Positions 26,862 to 36,599 of a stretch of 64,000 bases of DNA are shown one piece after another. Origin of the DNA: Bacillota bacterium (GTDB lineage: Bacteria; Bacillota; Clostridia; Peptostreptococcales; Anaerovoracaceae). The DNA is taken from assembly GCA_017459895.1 (NCBI GenBank), contig JAFUCA010000006.1, forward strand, positions 1 through 64,000, in the 5' to 3' direction. The notes beneath the pieces are model-generated. The model was not told where the DNA came from. It saw only the letters and a program-made list of their open reading frames with translations, and did no database searches. The translations under genes were made by a program, and so were the position numbers. Position 1 is the first letter of the stretch. The number at the start of each line of letters is the position of its first letter.

Positions 26862-28096
26862 TATTTCACCAATACTCCCTTCTTCATTACGTGCTGTGCC
26901 AGATTGGACCCGAAGCGGTAGCAGACCATTTCGAAGTCCGGTGCGTTCCAGATGACCAGATCCGCCTGTTTGCCCGGTTCCAGCGTTCCCAGCAGATCTC
27001 CTCTGCCGCAGCCGCAGGCCGGGTTGATGGTGACCGCGGTCAGCACTTCCTCCGGAGTCATGCGGTACTTCAGACAGCCCAGATTGATGGCAAACTGCAG
27101 GTTCAGCGACGGGCAGGAGCCCGGATTGAAATCGCTGGCGATGGCCACCGGGATGCCCTTCTCGATCATCCGCTTCGCCGGCGCAAAGGTCTTTCCCAGG
27201 TAGAACGATGTCGCGGGCAGCAGCATGGCGGTGGTTCCTCCCTCCGCCATGGAGTCCATGCCGTCCTCCCGGATGGCGATCAGATGCTCCGCCGATGCGG
27301 CGTGCAGTTCTCCCGCCAGCTGGGATCCGCCGATGGCTTCGATCTCGTCCGCGTGGATCTTCAGTCCGAAGCCCAGCTCCGCTGCCTTCTCCAGGTACCG
27401 GCGGCTCTGCTCCGCGTTGAAGACGGAATCCTCACAGAAGATATCCGCGAACTCCGCCAGGCCTCTGCGGCGGACCTCCGGCATCAGCTCTTCGCACATC
27501 ATATCGATGTAATCGTCCCCCCGGCCCTCGTATTCCGGCGGAACCGCGTGAGCGCCCATGAAGGTGGGTACCACGTCCATCGGATGCTTCTCCCCGAGGG
27601 CCCGGATGACCTCCAGCATTTTGATCTCGTTCTCCGGATCCAGTCCGTAGCCGCTCTTGGCCTCGCAGGAGGTGATGCCGAAATCCAGCATCTCATCCAG
27701 GAACGCCTCAGCCTTTGCATAAAGCTCCTCAAAGCTTGCCTCCCGGGTCTTGCGGACGGTGTCGAGAATGCCGCCGCCGGCCCGCAGGATGTCCAGATAG
27801 TCCGCTCCCGCCAGCTTCATGGCGATCTCGTGCTGCCGATAGCCGCCGAAGATCAGATGGGTGTGGCCGTCGAACAGTCCCGGCGTGACCAGCTTGCCCT
27901 CCGCGTCGATCACCTCGTCAAAACCTTCTGCCGCCGGCTCCCTGCCGCCGGATGTGATCTCGCGGATGATCCCGTCCTCGATGACGATGGCCGTGTTCTG
28001 ATATTTTTCGTTAATTCCTTGTTTGCTGCCCTTGTGGCTGTAGCTGCCCACCGGTGTCTGGAGGCAGCCGATATTTCGAATCAGGGTCTTGCCCAT
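26861..28096 (-). CDS. hutI: Imidazolonepropionase
   Basis: 411 residues of the amidohydrolase family; opens the imidazolone ring to N-formimino-L-glutamate. Metal motif GLFDGHTHLIFGG near residue 75, the KIHADEIE strand and SDFNPGSCPS near the end are characteristic. Third step of the operon. Start ATG 28096 is preceded by a G-rich ribosome site. Confidence 0.95.
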   Translation of the reverse strand: MGKTLIRNIGCLQTPVGSYSHKGSKQGINEKYQNTAIVIEDGIIREITSGGREPAAEGFDEVIDAEGKLVTPGLFDGHTHLIFGGYRQHEIAMKLAGADYLDILRAGGGILDTVRKTREASFEELYAKAEAFLDEMLDFGITSCEAKSGYGLDPENEIKMLEVIRALGEKHPMDVVPTFMGAHAVPPEYEGRGDDYIDMMCEELMPEVRRRGLAEFADIFCEDSVFNAEQSRRYLEKAAELGFGLKIHADEIEAIGGSQLAGELHAASAEHLIAIREDGMDSMAEGGTTAMLLPATSFYLGKTFAPAKRMIEKGIPVAIASDFNPGSCPSLNLQFAINLGCLKYRMTPEEVLTAVTINPACGCGRGDLLGTLEPGKQADLVIWNAPDFEMVCYRFGSNLAQHVMKKGVLVK

Positions 28097-28117
28097 AGGA
28101 ATCCCCCCCCTTGCTGT

Positions 28118-30142
28118 TTATTTCACGTATTCATCCACGATGCGATCGACCAGATCATCCGCCGCAACGTACGGAATGGTGATGTGGCCCTTGCCATCGT
28201 AGTTGGCATTGTATGCGACCGATGTCTCCACCGCGTTTTCGTTTCTGGCCCAGTTTCTTCTGGCGACGCCGCCCATGACGTCCCACATCATGGCCGAATG
28301 GAGGATCTTGTCGACCCGCTCGCTGCCGTCCAGCAGCAGGCCGAATCCGCCGTTGATGGCCTTGCCGATGCCTACGCCGCCGCCGTTATGCAGCGCGCAC
28401 AGGCTCATGCCTCTGGCCGCGTTTCCTGCAAAGCACTGGACCGCCATGTCCGCCATTACGTTGGAGCCGTCCTTGATGTTGGAGGTCTCCCGGAACGGGG
28501 AGTCCGTTCCGGATACGTCGTGGTGGTCTCTGCCCATCATGACCGGGCCGATCTTGCCTTCTCTGACCAGCTTGTTGAATGCCAGTCCGATGTCCCTGCG
28601 GCCCTCGGCATCCTGGTACAGGATCCGCGCCTGGGTTCCGACGACCAGCTTGTTCTTCTCGGCGTCTCTGATCCAGATCCAGTTGTCTCTGTCCTGACCG
28701 CGGCGGTTCGGGTCGATGACGTCCATAGCCGCCTGGTCGGTGGCTCTCAGATCCTCGGGCTTGCCGGACAGGCAGACCCAGCGGAACGGGCCGTAGCCGT
28801 AGTCGAACAGGATCGGACCCATGATGTCCTCGACGTAGGACGGCCAGATGAATCCGTCCTTGTCGTCGACGCCGTTCTTGGAGATCTCCTTGACGCCGGC
28901 GTCGTACATCGCCTTCATGAAGGAATTGCCGTAGTCGAAGAAGTAGGTTCCCCTCTCCGTCAGAGCCTTGATGGCCTGATAGTGTCTGTGCAGGGTCTTG
29001 TCCACCTCTTCACAGAACTTGTCTCTGTCCTCGTGGAGCATGGCGGTTCTCTCTTCGAAGGTCATGCCCACCGGGCAGTAGCCGCCGTTGTATACGTTGT
29101 GGCAGGAGGTCTGGTCGGAGAGCAGATCGATGTGGAAGTCTCTCCTGACCGCCTCTTCCAGCAGGTCGACGATGTTGCCGTGGTATGCGATGGAGATGCC
29201 TTCCTTCGCGGCCAGCTTTTCTGCGGCCAGCTTGAAGATCTCGTCCAGATCGTCGCTGACGGTGTCGACCCAGCCCTGGCTGTGTCTCGTCTCGATTCTG
29301 GAAGCGTCCACCTCGGCGAAGATGCCGACGGCGTTCGCGATGTTGGCGGCCTTCGGCTGCGCGCCGCTCATGCCGCCCAGGCCGGAGGATACGAAGGTGT
29401 GTCCCGCCAGGTCTCCGTCCTCAGGAACGCCCAGCTCTTTGCGCCCCGCGTTGAGGATGGTGTTGAATGTGCCGTGGACGATGCCCTGGGGTCCGATGTA
29501 CATCCAGCCGCCCGCCGTCATCTGTCCGTAGTTGGCGACGCCCATCTGCTCGGCGACCTCCCAGTCGTCCAGGTTGTCGTACATACCGATCATCATGGAG
29601 TTGGTGATGATGACCCGCGGCGCCTCCGGCTTGGACGGGAACAGTCCCAGCGGATGTCCGGATTCGACGACCAGCGTCTGCTCTTCGGTCATGACTTCCA
29701 GGTACTTCTTGATCAGCCGGTACTGCAGCCAGTTCTGGCAGACCTGTCCGGTCTCGCCGTAGGTGACCAGCTCGTAGGGGTACAGCGCCACCTCAAAGTC
29801 CAGGTTGTTGTCGATCATGACCTGGAACGCCTTGCCCGCCAGGCAGTTGCCCTTATACTCATCGATCGGCTTGCCGTAGAGCCTGCCCTCCGGGCGGTAT
29901 CTGTAAGCGTAGACTCTGCCGTAGGTCTTCAGCTCCTCCATGAACTCCGGAGCCAGCGTCTCATGCAGCTCCTCCGGAACGTATCTCAGCGCGTTCTTCA
30001 GCGCGATCCTGGTCTGTGCCTTCGTCAGGCGGAAGCCTCTGTCCGGAGCCCGGCGAATACCTTCCTGGAACTGCGGATACTCCGGCAGTTCATTTCCCAG
30101 TTTGATGGTCATTGCGTTTCCGATCGATTTGTTATCCAACAT
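28118..30142 (-). CDS. hutU: Urocanate hydratase
   Basis: 674 residues, the longer form of the NAD-dependent enzyme that turns urocanate to imidazolonepropionate. Segments GGWMYIGPQGIVHGTFNT, SGLGGMSGAQPKAA and NYDGKGHITIPYV are conserved. It lies between hutH (38 bases before) and hutI (21 bases after). I find no copy of the dispersed word in this gene, unlike most of the window. Confidence 0.95.
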   Translation of the reverse strand: MLDNKSIGNAMTIKLGNELPEYPQFQEGIRRAPDRGFRLTKAQTRIALKNALRYVPEELHETLAPEFMEELKTYGRVYAYRYRPEGRLYGKPIDEYKGNCLAGKAFQVMIDNNLDFEVALYPYELVTYGETGQVCQNWLQYRLIKKYLEVMTEEQTLVVESGHPLGLFPSKPEAPRVIITNSMMIGMYDNLDDWEVAEQMGVANYGQMTAGGWMYIGPQGIVHGTFNTILNAGRKELGVPEDGDLAGHTFVSSGLGGMSGAQPKAANIANAVGIFAEVDASRIETRHSQGWVDTVSDDLDEIFKLAAEKLAAKEGISIAYHGNIVDLLEEAVRRDFHIDLLSDQTSCHNVYNGGYCPVGMTFEERTAMLHEDRDKFCEEVDKTLHRHYQAIKALTERGTYFFDYGNSFMKAMYDAGVKEISKNGVDDKDGFIWPSYVEDIMGPILFDYGYGPFRWVCLSGKPEDLRATDQAAMDVIDPNRRGQDRDNWIWIRDAEKNKLVVGTQARILYQDAEGRRDIGLAFNKLVREGKIGPVMMGRDHHDVSGTDSPFRETSNIKDGSNVMADMAVQCFAGNAARGMSLCALHNGGGVGIGKAINGGFGLLLDGSERVDKILHSAMMWDVMGGVARRNWARNENAVETSVAYNANYDGKGHITIPYVAADDLVDRIVDEYVK

Positions 30143-30180
30143 AGCGATTCTCCTTGTTTATTTCATTACTATTCAATGAC

Positions 30181-31722
30181 TTACTTCAGCTTAACGACCT
30201 TCTCGACCGCATCGATGATGCCGCCGTCCTTCACGAGCTCGTCGAACTTCGCCAGTTCCGGCTCCATGATGATGTCTTCCTCGATGGGATCCGCAAACTT
30301 ACGGATGTACTCGTAAGCCGCTCTGGTGGCCGGCGCCAGATTCTTGATGCCGTCCTGCCCCAGTTCCTCCCGAAGCCAGATGGCCTGCGCTGCCGCGGAA
30401 AGCTCGATGCCGATGACTTTCTGCGCGTTGTCCAGTACCATGGCTGCGGTTCTGGCGGCTGTGGTTCCCATGGACACGTGGTCCTCCTGGTTCGCCGATG
30501 TCGGGATGGAGTCGACGCACGCCGGATGGTCGTAAATCTTGTTCTCGGAAACCATCGATGCCGCCGCGTACTGGGCGATCATGTATCCGGAGCAGACGCC
30601 GCCGTTCTTGGTCAGGAAGGCGGGCAGTCCCTCGGAGATCGCCGGGTTGACCAGCCGCTCGATCCGCCGCTCGGATACGTTGGCCAGCTCGGAGATGGCG
30701 ATCTTCAGGAAGTCAAAGGCCAGGGCCATCGGCTGTCCGTGGAAGTTGCCGCCGGAGATGACCTCGTCGTCCTCGGCAAAGACCAGCGGATTGTCGGTGA
30801 CGGCGTTGAGCTCTCTGGCCACGATGTCCCGCACGTAATAGATCGCATCCCTGGAGGCGCCGTGAATCTGCGGCGCGCATCTCTGGGAGTACGGATCCTG
30901 CACTCTCGTATCATGCAAAGGCTTGGCATTCCCGGATCCGTCCAGCAGCTTGTTCAGGTTCTCCGCCTCGGTGATCTGACCCCTCTGTCCGCGGATCTCG
31001 TGGACCTTGTGGTCATAGGCCTTGCGGATGGCCTGCTGTGCTTCGCCGGTCAGTGCCACAGCGATGTCCGCGATCTTGAGCAGCTTAAAAGCGTCCCACA
31101 GAACATTCAGGCCGACGGCCGTCATCATCTGTGTTCCGTTGTTGAGCGCCAGACCTTCTTTGGCCGCCAGTTCGACCGGTTTGATGCCCGCGTCCTTCAT
31201 GGCTTCCTTCGCCTCGATGATTTCTCCCTTATATTCTACCATGCCTTCGCCGATCAGTCCAAGGGCAATGCAGGAAAGCGGCGCTAAATCTCCGGAGGAT
31301 CCGACGGATCCCTTCTCCGGAACGATGGGATGGATGCCCGCGTTCAGCATATCGACCATCGTCTGGACCGTGGAGAACCGGATGCCGGAGTAACCGCGGC
31401 AAAGGTTGTTGCAGCGCAGCAGCATGGCCGCCCTGACGTATTCCACCGGGTACGCCTCGCCCATCGCGCAGGTGTGGCTGATGATCAGGTTCTTCTGCAG
31501 TGCGGCGGTCTCTTCCTGGGAGATCGCGACGTTGGCAAACTTGCCGAAGCCGGTGGTCAGACCGTAGATGACCGCCCCTTCCTCCAGCTTTTGCTCGACG
31601 TACTCCCGGGATTTATTCATCGCCTCTCTGGCTTCCCCCGCGATGATGACCGTCTCGCCCTCGCGGCAAACTCGAATGACTTCCTCGATTAACAGATCCT
31701 TACCATTAATAACAACTGCCAT
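30181..31722 (-). CDS. hutH: Histidine ammonia-lyase with an unusual MIO triad
   Basis: 513 residues; removes ammonia from histidine to give urocanate. The region YGLTTGFGKFANV and the MIO-forming site VGSSGDLAPLS (residues 141-151) are clear. The cofactor triad is Ser-Ser-Gly rather than the usual Ala-Ser-Gly. The serine that forms the methylidene and the glycine are kept, so it can still cyclise. First gene of the operon, start ATG 31722 with AAGGAAGGAG. A single 44-bp inverted repeat (31753-31796) is upstream. Confidence 0.93.
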   Translation of the reverse strand: MAVVINGKDLLIEEVIRVCREGETVIIAGEAREAMNKSREYVEQKLEEGAVIYGLTTGFGKFANVAISQEETAALQKNLIISHTCAMGEAYPVEYVRAAMLLRCNNLCRGYSGIRFSTVQTMVDMLNAGIHPIVPEKGSVGSSGDLAPLSCIALGLIGEGMVEYKGEIIEAKEAMKDAGIKPVELAAKEGLALNNGTQMMTAVGLNVLWDAFKLLKIADIAVALTGEAQQAIRKAYDHKVHEIRGQRGQITEAENLNKLLDGSGNAKPLHDTRVQDPYSQRCAPQIHGASRDAIYYVRDIVARELNAVTDNPLVFAEDDEVISGGNFHGQPMALAFDFLKIAISELANVSERRIERLVNPAISEGLPAFLTKNGGVCSGYMIAQYAAASMVSENKIYDHPACVDSIPTSANQEDHVSMGTTAARTAAMVLDNAQKVIGIELSAAAQAIWLREELGQDGIKNLAPATRAAYEYIRKFADPIEEDIIMEPELAKFDELVKDGGIIDAVEKVVKLK

Positions 31723-31752
31723 ATCTTACTCCTTCCTTACCGAACATATATG

Positions 31753-31796
31753 TCTTTGATTTATAAGCTATTTATTCACATTAATTGTATCAAAGA
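31753..31796. promoter_or_regulatory. Inverted repeat upstream of hutH
   Basis: TCTTTGAT and ATCAAAGA around a 28-base AT-rich centre. The centre holds AT-rich candidates for the promoter (TTGATA and TATAAA on the minus strand), but their spacing is 22, so I do not assign them. The layout resembles the modules in the intergenic arrays. Confidence 0.45.
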
Positions 31797-31932
31797 TGTT
31801 CTGGTAAGACTATACTTTTAGCAAAATTTGGCAGCTTGGTAATGCGTTAACGCTGTAGCAGGGCAGAGCGGCACAGCGCCGGCCGGGGTGGTGGTTATTG
31901 GGTCTGGCCGGCAGGTCACTCGATCTGGGGTT

Positions 31933-32200
31933 TTGTCACGAGACAAACGAGTTTTGTCCCCGCCGTGACAATCGGTTTTGGGAATTGTCACGCCCCAACA
32001 TAAAAACGTCCTTCTCGTGACAAATTCTGCCTTCATCTCTTGCAAAGGCTGGTCTCTTTGTCACAGCAACCACCTTTTTTATGTTTGCTGTGACAAACCA
32101 ATGCTTCGTTTGTCACGGGACCTGCGATTTTGGTCTCCACCGTGACAATTGACTTGAGAAATTGTCACGCGCCGGCACGAAAAGGGTCTTCCCGTGACAA
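31933..32200. repeat. Array A: five 39-bp modules, arm word TTGTCACG
   Basis: Modules start at 31933, 31985, 32058, 32110 and 32162, each exactly 39 bp: TTGTCACG, 23-base centre, CGTGACAA. Offsets are 0, 52, 125, 177, 229. In module 3 both arms change together (TTGTCACA and TGTGACAA), keeping symmetry. The centres differ but tend to have a T- or A-rich middle followed by GTC. The word GCAAAGGCTGG sits in the 34-base gap between modules 2 and 3. Confidence 0.88.
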
Positions 32201-32280
32201 AGCCCCCTGCGGATCAGGAGAAAGACTTCTTTCCAGCTGGTCAGAAACCACGTTCCGATGCTCCCCTGCCATTTGCCTGG

Positions 32281-33201
32281 TTACATATACGGCTGCACCC
32301 GTCTGCGGATCAGTTCATCGAGCTTTTCCAGCTTCACCAGATCTCTTTCAAAAGTCAGGATCAGATGGTTATCATCGCAGAGACCTCCCTGTCGATATGC
32401 AGCAATCTTCTCCATATTATGCGCACGATACCCATCTTCATGGATACGCCCCAGATGCTCCCATATGATATACTGACCGTCTGCCGTCCGGATCACAAAA
32501 TCCGGGTAATAATTCTTATATCGCTTCCCGCCGGTTCCGAACACGCCTCCAGTCACCCCATCCATCCACCCGACCTCCAGGCTGATTTCCGGCTCATACC
32601 GATATGGGATCCCCCGGATCTCCAGCGCATTCCCAATAGACTGTTCCGATTTGGATCTGACTTTGATCCCGGAATACGTTTCGAACTTCCGCTGCTCCGG
32701 ATGCAGGTTGTTTCTGCGATATTCCTCTTTGACCCACCGAATCTGCTCCTGTGAGCAGGTAATGTGCAAAACATCCAATCCAGCCTTTCCGTATTTGTCG
32801 AGCAGCTCTTCGATCGGGGTCAGCGCTTCCTCCAGCATCCGGCGGACTCCTGATGCTGATTTCGCCTGCCTCTGCTGTTTCTCTGTCATGCCCCACTCCT
32901 GCATTTCCTCACCTGTTGCATGATACACCAGCATCATGCTGATCTTCCTGCTTTCGAGCAAAAGCTGCAGATACTCTTTTCGCGCAAGCTGATACACCAG
33001 CGCCAGATCTTTTGTGATCCCCTGTACATGACCGTCCCTGACGCTTTGAAAATATAGTTTATTTCTGCGCGGAACGATGCGAAGCCGCCCTTTCGGAAGG
33101 CCGGCCAACTCTCTCTTGAGGATCTCGGATTTCCTCTTCTCCAGTTCTAATATCAGATCCAGCGTTGACTGAAATGCTCTAAGTTCAATATTGGTTTCCA
33201 T
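32281..33201 (-). CDS. Nuclease-like orphan protein
   Basis: 306 residues, start METNIELRAFQS at 33201. The N-terminal half is helical and charged; the C-terminal part has YYPDFVIRTADGQYIIWEHLGR, in which PDF and WEH fit the D and E of a PD-(D/E)XK or Vsr-like nuclease fold, preceded by SKSEQSIGNALEIRGIPYRYEP, where the first acidic residue would be expected. No partner gene lies beside it. A good promoter and a 40-bp inverted repeat precede it (33211-33260), suggesting tight self-control. Codon choice is less GC-biased than in neighbours, which hints at transfer. Confidence 0.6.
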   Translation of the reverse strand: METNIELRAFQSTLDLILELEKRKSEILKRELAGLPKGRLRIVPRRNKLYFQSVRDGHVQGITKDLALVYQLARKEYLQLLLESRKISMMLVYHATGEEMQEWGMTEKQQRQAKSASGVRRMLEEALTPIEELLDKYGKAGLDVLHITCSQEQIRWVKEEYRRNNLHPEQRKFETYSGIKVRSKSEQSIGNALEIRGIPYRYEPEISLEVGWMDGVTGGVFGTGGKRYKNYYPDFVIRTADGQYIIWEHLGRIHEDGYRAHNMEKIAAYRQGGLCDDNHLILTFERDLVKLEKLDELIRRRVQPYM

Positions 33202-33210
33202 AAAAAACAC

Positions 33211-33260
33211 CTCGCACAGATTATTTGGTAAATAATACCATCTTTGCGAGGCTTTGTCAA
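33211..33260 (-). promoter_or_regulatory. Promoter of the nuclease-like gene inside an inverted repeat
   Basis: On the minus strand TTGACA (33255-33260) and TATTAT (33232-33237) are 17 bases apart. An inverted repeat, CTCGCANAGAT and ATCTNTGCGAG at 33211-33250 (40 bp), encloses the -10 and an inner pair TGGTA/TACCA (33226-33240). Confidence 0.75.
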
Positions 33261-33299
33261 TATTTGGCAATTCATCTGAGCCGCAGAACTCCTGCTCCG

Positions 33300-33770
33300 T
33301 CAAAACCGAAACTCTCCGCTCTTGCCGCCGGATTTCTCCACCAGGTGCACGTCCCGGATGACCATCCGCTTGTCGATGGCTTTGCACATGTCGTAGATGG
33401 TGAGGAGCGCGGTGGATACGCCGGTCAGGGCTTCCATTTCAACGCCGGTCTTCCCGTCGGTGACCGCCCGGCAGATGGCCTTGATCTCGCAGGCGTCCCC
33501 GTCCACTTCGAAGGTGACCGCCGCGTTGGTCAGTGACAGGGGATGGCACATGGGGATCAGCTCCGAGGTGCGTTTCGTGGCCATGATCCCAGCGACCTGG
33601 GCCACCGTCAGCACGTCCCCCTTCTTCACCTTATGGCCGGCGATGGCGTCCATCACTTCCCGGCTGACCGAAATGGTCCCCTCGGCGATGGCGATGCGAT
33701 GGGTTACGTCCTTATCGGACACGTCGACCATGCGCGCGTTTCCGTTGTCGTCAAAATGTGTGAATTCCAT
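33300..33770 (-). CDS. moaC: Cyclic pyranopterin monophosphate synthase
   Basis: 156 residues. Second step of molybdopterin synthesis, converting the MoaA product into cPMP. Family signatures [25 protein letters not shown] and [11 protein letters not shown] are present. Start at ATG 33770. Last gene of the molybdenum cluster, 16 bases after modC. Confidence 0.95.
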   Translation of the reverse strand: MEFTHFDDNGNARMVDVSDKDVTHRIAIAEGTISVSREVMDAIAGHKVKKGDVLTVAQVAGIMATKRTSELIPMCHPLSLTNAAVTFEVDGDACEIKAICRAVTDGKTGVEMEALTGVSTALLTIYDMCKAIDKRMVIRDVHLVEKSGGKSGEFRF

Positions 33771-33786
33771 GGCGTTCTCCTTTTTC

Positions 33787-34929
33787 TTATTCGTGCAGCA
33801 GCATGACCGATTCTTCCCGCAGCTGCAGCCAGTCCGGGGCCGGTCGTTCATCCAAAAGCTGGCGCTGCGCGTCCTGAACGAACCAGCAGATCAGCTCCTG
33901 TCCGTCCTCCGGCCGGATATAATACCGGCGCTCAAAGGGCAGCTCGTCTGTGCCGGACAGCAGGAACGGAATGCTGTTCTCCCTGCGCTCGCCCCAGACC
34001 GGCTCGAAGAAATGGGCCCGGTATCCGATGGCGCAGATCCCTTCCGGGATCTCCTTCTGCAGGTGAAGCTCCGTGCCCCACTCCAGAAGCTTCAGCGTGT
34101 GGCCGTCCAGCCTTTGGGCGGCGGAAAAATTCTTGCAGCCGGTCATCTTCGCGACCGACGCCGTGCCCGGATCATCGAACAGCTCCTGCGTCTTGCCCCG
34201 GGCAAGCACGGATCCCTGGTCGAGGATCACCAGTTCCTCCGCGAACCGGTAGAGCTCGTCCCGGCTGTGGGAGACCATGATCACCTGGCCCTCGTAGTCC
34301 TCCAGCATGGTCATCAGCTCGTGCTGCAGCCGCTCCTTCAGGTGCTGGTCCAGAGCGGAAAACGGCTCATCCAGCAGAATGAGATCCGGCCGGTAGGCCA
34401 TTATCCGTGCCAGCGCCACCCGCTGCTGCTGCCCGCCCGAAAGCTCTCCCGGCAGGTGGTTTTCCAGGCCCTGCAGGTGGAAGCGTTCGATCATTTCCCC
34501 GACCCGCTCCCGCCGGCTGCGGCCCGCCGTCCGGAGGCCGGCTCCGATGTTCTGGGCCACCGTCATCGTCGGAAACAGCGCGTAGTTCTGAAACATGTAG
34601 CCGACGTTGCGCTTCTGAGGCCTGCGGTCGATGCGCCGCGCCGAATCGAACAGGACGGCGCCTTCCGCCTGCCCGCCGGATCCCGCCGATGTCTCACCGG
34701 ACCCCGTCGCTGTCTCGCAGGATCCCACCGGTTTCTCCCCTCCGCCTTCCGGCGTTCCGATCACGATCCGGCCTTCGTCGGGACGCTCGATCCCGGCGAT
34801 GCTCTTGAGGGTCATGCTCTTGCCGCAGCCGGAGGGCCCCAGGATCCCGATGCGCCGGGCATCGCTTTCAAAGGATATGTCGAGGTGAAAATCCCCGAGT
34901 TTTTTTCGTATGTTGACGGAGATCCCCAC
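33787..34929 (-). CDS. modC: Molybdate ABC transporter ATPase
   Basis: 380 residues: Walker [10 protein letters not shown], signature [14 protein letters not shown], Walker B LILLDEP, followed by a TOBE-like end. Start is GTG 34929 with AGGAG. Between Walker A and the Q-loop is an insert of about 34 residues rich in Gly, Ser, Thr and Glu ([18 protein letters not shown]), absent from usual ModC proteins. It supplies ATP energy to the ModB permease. Confidence 0.93.
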   Translation of the reverse strand: MGISVNIRKKLGDFHLDISFESDARRIGILGPSGCGKSMTLKSIAGIERPDEGRIVIGTPEGGGEKPVGSCETATGSGETSAGSGGQAEGAVLFDSARRIDRRPQKRNVGYMFQNYALFPTMTVAQNIGAGLRTAGRSRRERVGEMIERFHLQGLENHLPGELSGGQQQRVALARIMAYRPDLILLDEPFSALDQHLKERLQHELMTMLEDYEGQVIMVSHSRDELYRFAEELVILDQGSVLARGKTQELFDDPGTASVAKMTGCKNFSAAQRLDGHTLKLLEWGTELHLQKEIPEGICAIGYRAHFFEPVWGERRENSIPFLLSGTDELPFERRYYIRPEDGQELICWFVQDAQRQLLDERPAPDWLQLREESVMLLHE

Positions 34930-34959
34930 TGCGATCCGCTCCTCCTGCTCTGCTCTGCA

Positions 34960-35655
34960 CTACCACCGTTTGATGTTTTTCATGTTCCTGCCGGTGAACA
35001 GGTTCACCAGAAAGATGATCAGAAACGCGATCAGCAGTACGACGATGACCCAGAATCCTGCCGTCACGTAGTCTCCGTCCTGGATGACCATGGCGATCCG
35101 CTGGGAGACGGTGCCGGTCTTTCCGGGGATGTTTCCGGCCAGCATGGAGGTGGCGCCGTATTCCCCCATCGCCCTGGCAAAGGTCAGGATCGTTCCCGAC
35201 GCGATGCCGGGGCCGGCGGTCGGTACCACGATGCGCCAGAAGATACTCATCTCCGACATTCCGAGGGTCCGGCCGGCGTAGACCAGATTCGCGTCGATCT
35301 GCTCAAAGGCTGCCCGGGCGTTCCGGTACATTAACGGGAATGCGATCACCGTTGCCGCAAGAATGCAGCCCAGCCAGGTCTGCACCACCTGAATGTCCAG
35401 CTGCTGGTCAAGGAAGATCCCGATGGGTCTGCGCCGGGAGAAGATCAAAAGCAGGATGAAGCCAGCCACCGTCGGCGGAAGCACCATCGGCAGCGTCAGA
35501 ATCCCGTCCGCCACAGCCTTTGCGCGGTAGGAAAGCTTCACCACCTTGCGGGCCGCGAACAGCCCGAAGAAGAAGGAAATGATCGTTGCGACCACGCCTG
35601 TCTTCAGGGATATGATCAGTGGACTCCAGTCCAGACCCTCGAGAAATTCCGACAT
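34960..35655 (-). CDS. modB: Molybdate ABC transporter permease
   Basis: 231 residues, five or six membrane segments, with the permease coupling motif RTLGMSEMSIFWRIVVPTAGPG (EAA-type). The N-terminal motif SLKTGVVATIISFFFGLFAA and ARAMGEYGATSMLAGNIPGKT are typical of ModB. Lies between modA and modC. Confidence 0.93.
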   Translation of the reverse strand: MSEFLEGLDWSPLIISLKTGVVATIISFFFGLFAARKVVKLSYRAKAVADGILTLPMVLPPTVAGFILLLIFSRRRPIGIFLDQQLDIQVVQTWLGCILAATVIAFPLMYRNARAAFEQIDANLVYAGRTLGMSEMSIFWRIVVPTAGPGIASGTILTFARAMGEYGATSMLAGNIPGKTGTVSQRIAMVIQDGDYVTAGFWVIVVLLIAFLIIFLVNLFTGRNMKNIKRW

Positions 35656-35667
35656 AAAATACTCCTG

Positions 35668-36531
35668 TTACTCTACGTTTGTATCGAACAGATGCTCATC
35701 GTACAGCGCCTTGGCGTCGTCATCGGTAAAGTAGGCGAGGACATCGGCCGCTGCATCGGTCTCTGCTTCATCCGCGTCCTGATTGACGATCTGTGCGATC
35801 GGGTAGATGATGTTTCCTGTAACGTCATAGGGAACGGTCTCCAGAATTTCCACATCCCCATCGTGCCCATAGGTGTCGGACAGATAGACCGTGCCAACCT
35901 CACAGGATCCCTCCTGCACCGCCGCCAGGACCTTGCTGACGTTGCCCTGCTCACTGATCTCCACGCCGCCCAGCGCATCGGAGACTTCCTTTGTCGTGAT
36001 GGCCGCCGGGTCCTCGGCCTCGTCCAGGATTCCCAGGTTGATCAGCGCCTGACGGGTGTACTTGCCCACCGGCACGCTGCCGTCCGCCAGCGCGATGCTC
36101 TTCGCATCCTTCAGCGTTTCCAGACCTTTGACGGCTGTACCGCTGTCCGGATAGGTGACGACGACCAGCTGGTTGTTCAGCACGTTGCTTCTGGTCCCCT
36201 CGACCACCAGGCCTTCGCCTTCCAGCTCATCCATCTGTTTCTGCGCTGCGCTGAAGAACACATCGCAGGGGGCGCCCTCTTTGATCTGCTCCATCAGTGT
36301 GCCGGAGCTGTCGCAGTTGAGCACGATATCCACCTCCGGATTGGCTTCCTCGTAGTCCGCTTCCAGCAGCTCCAGAGACGACTGCATGCTCGCCGCCGCG
36401 AACACCAGAACCTGCGTCTTATCCGCGGATGCCGAATCGTCCGCCGCCCCGTCATCGGAGCCGGAGCCGCATCCCGCGAAGACGAACGCCATTGCAAGGG
36501 TTAATAACAGTACCAATAACTTCTTGTTCAT
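35668..36531 (-). CDS. modA: Molybdate-binding lipoprotein
   Basis: 287 residues with a lipoprotein signal peptide and lipobox FAGC (Cys near residue 21). The mature part starts with TQVLVFAAASMQSSLELL, a ModA signature whose Ser residues contact the oxyanion, and contains GAPCDVFFSA. It captures molybdate (or tungstate) outside the membrane. A fairly typical length. Confidence 0.93.
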   Translation of the reverse strand: MNKKLLVLLLTLAMAFVFAGCGSGSDDGAADDSASADKTQVLVFAAASMQSSLELLEADYEEANPEVDIVLNCDSSGTLMEQIKEGAPCDVFFSAAQKQMDELEGEGLVVEGTRSNVLNNQLVVVTYPDSGTAVKGLETLKDAKSIALADGSVPVGKYTRQALINLGILDEAEDPAAITTKEVSDALGGVEISEQGNVSKVLAAVQEGSCEVGTVYLSDTYGHDGDVEILETVPYDVTGNIIYPIAQIVNQDADEAETDAAADVLAYFTDDDAKALYDEHLFDTNVE

Positions 36532-36599
36532 AAAAATCCTCCTTTTGCGATTGTGGTTTTTTATGACTCATGTGACTGACTTGACTTGTTTTCCCGCGG

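Larger units (their letters stand above)
31723..32280. other. 558-bp non-coding stretch: hut leader and array A
   Basis: Contains the hut 5' region (with the TCTTTGAT inverted repeat) and the TTGTCACG array at 31933-32200, plus one copy of the dispersed word at 32042. The stretch 31800-31930 is GC-rich and without a visible feature. Confidence 0.6.

Noticed and set aside
26891-30316. A very long plus-strand open frame (1141 codons) opposite the hut genes
   Set aside because: It runs antisense through hutI and hutU, has no ribosome site and its composition (Leu/Arg/Val/Asp/His rich) is the usual shadow of GC-rich codons.
31933-32200. CRISPR array
   Set aside because: Spacing is regular, but repeats are 8-bp inverted arms rather than identical direct repeats of 25-40 bp, and no cas gene is present.
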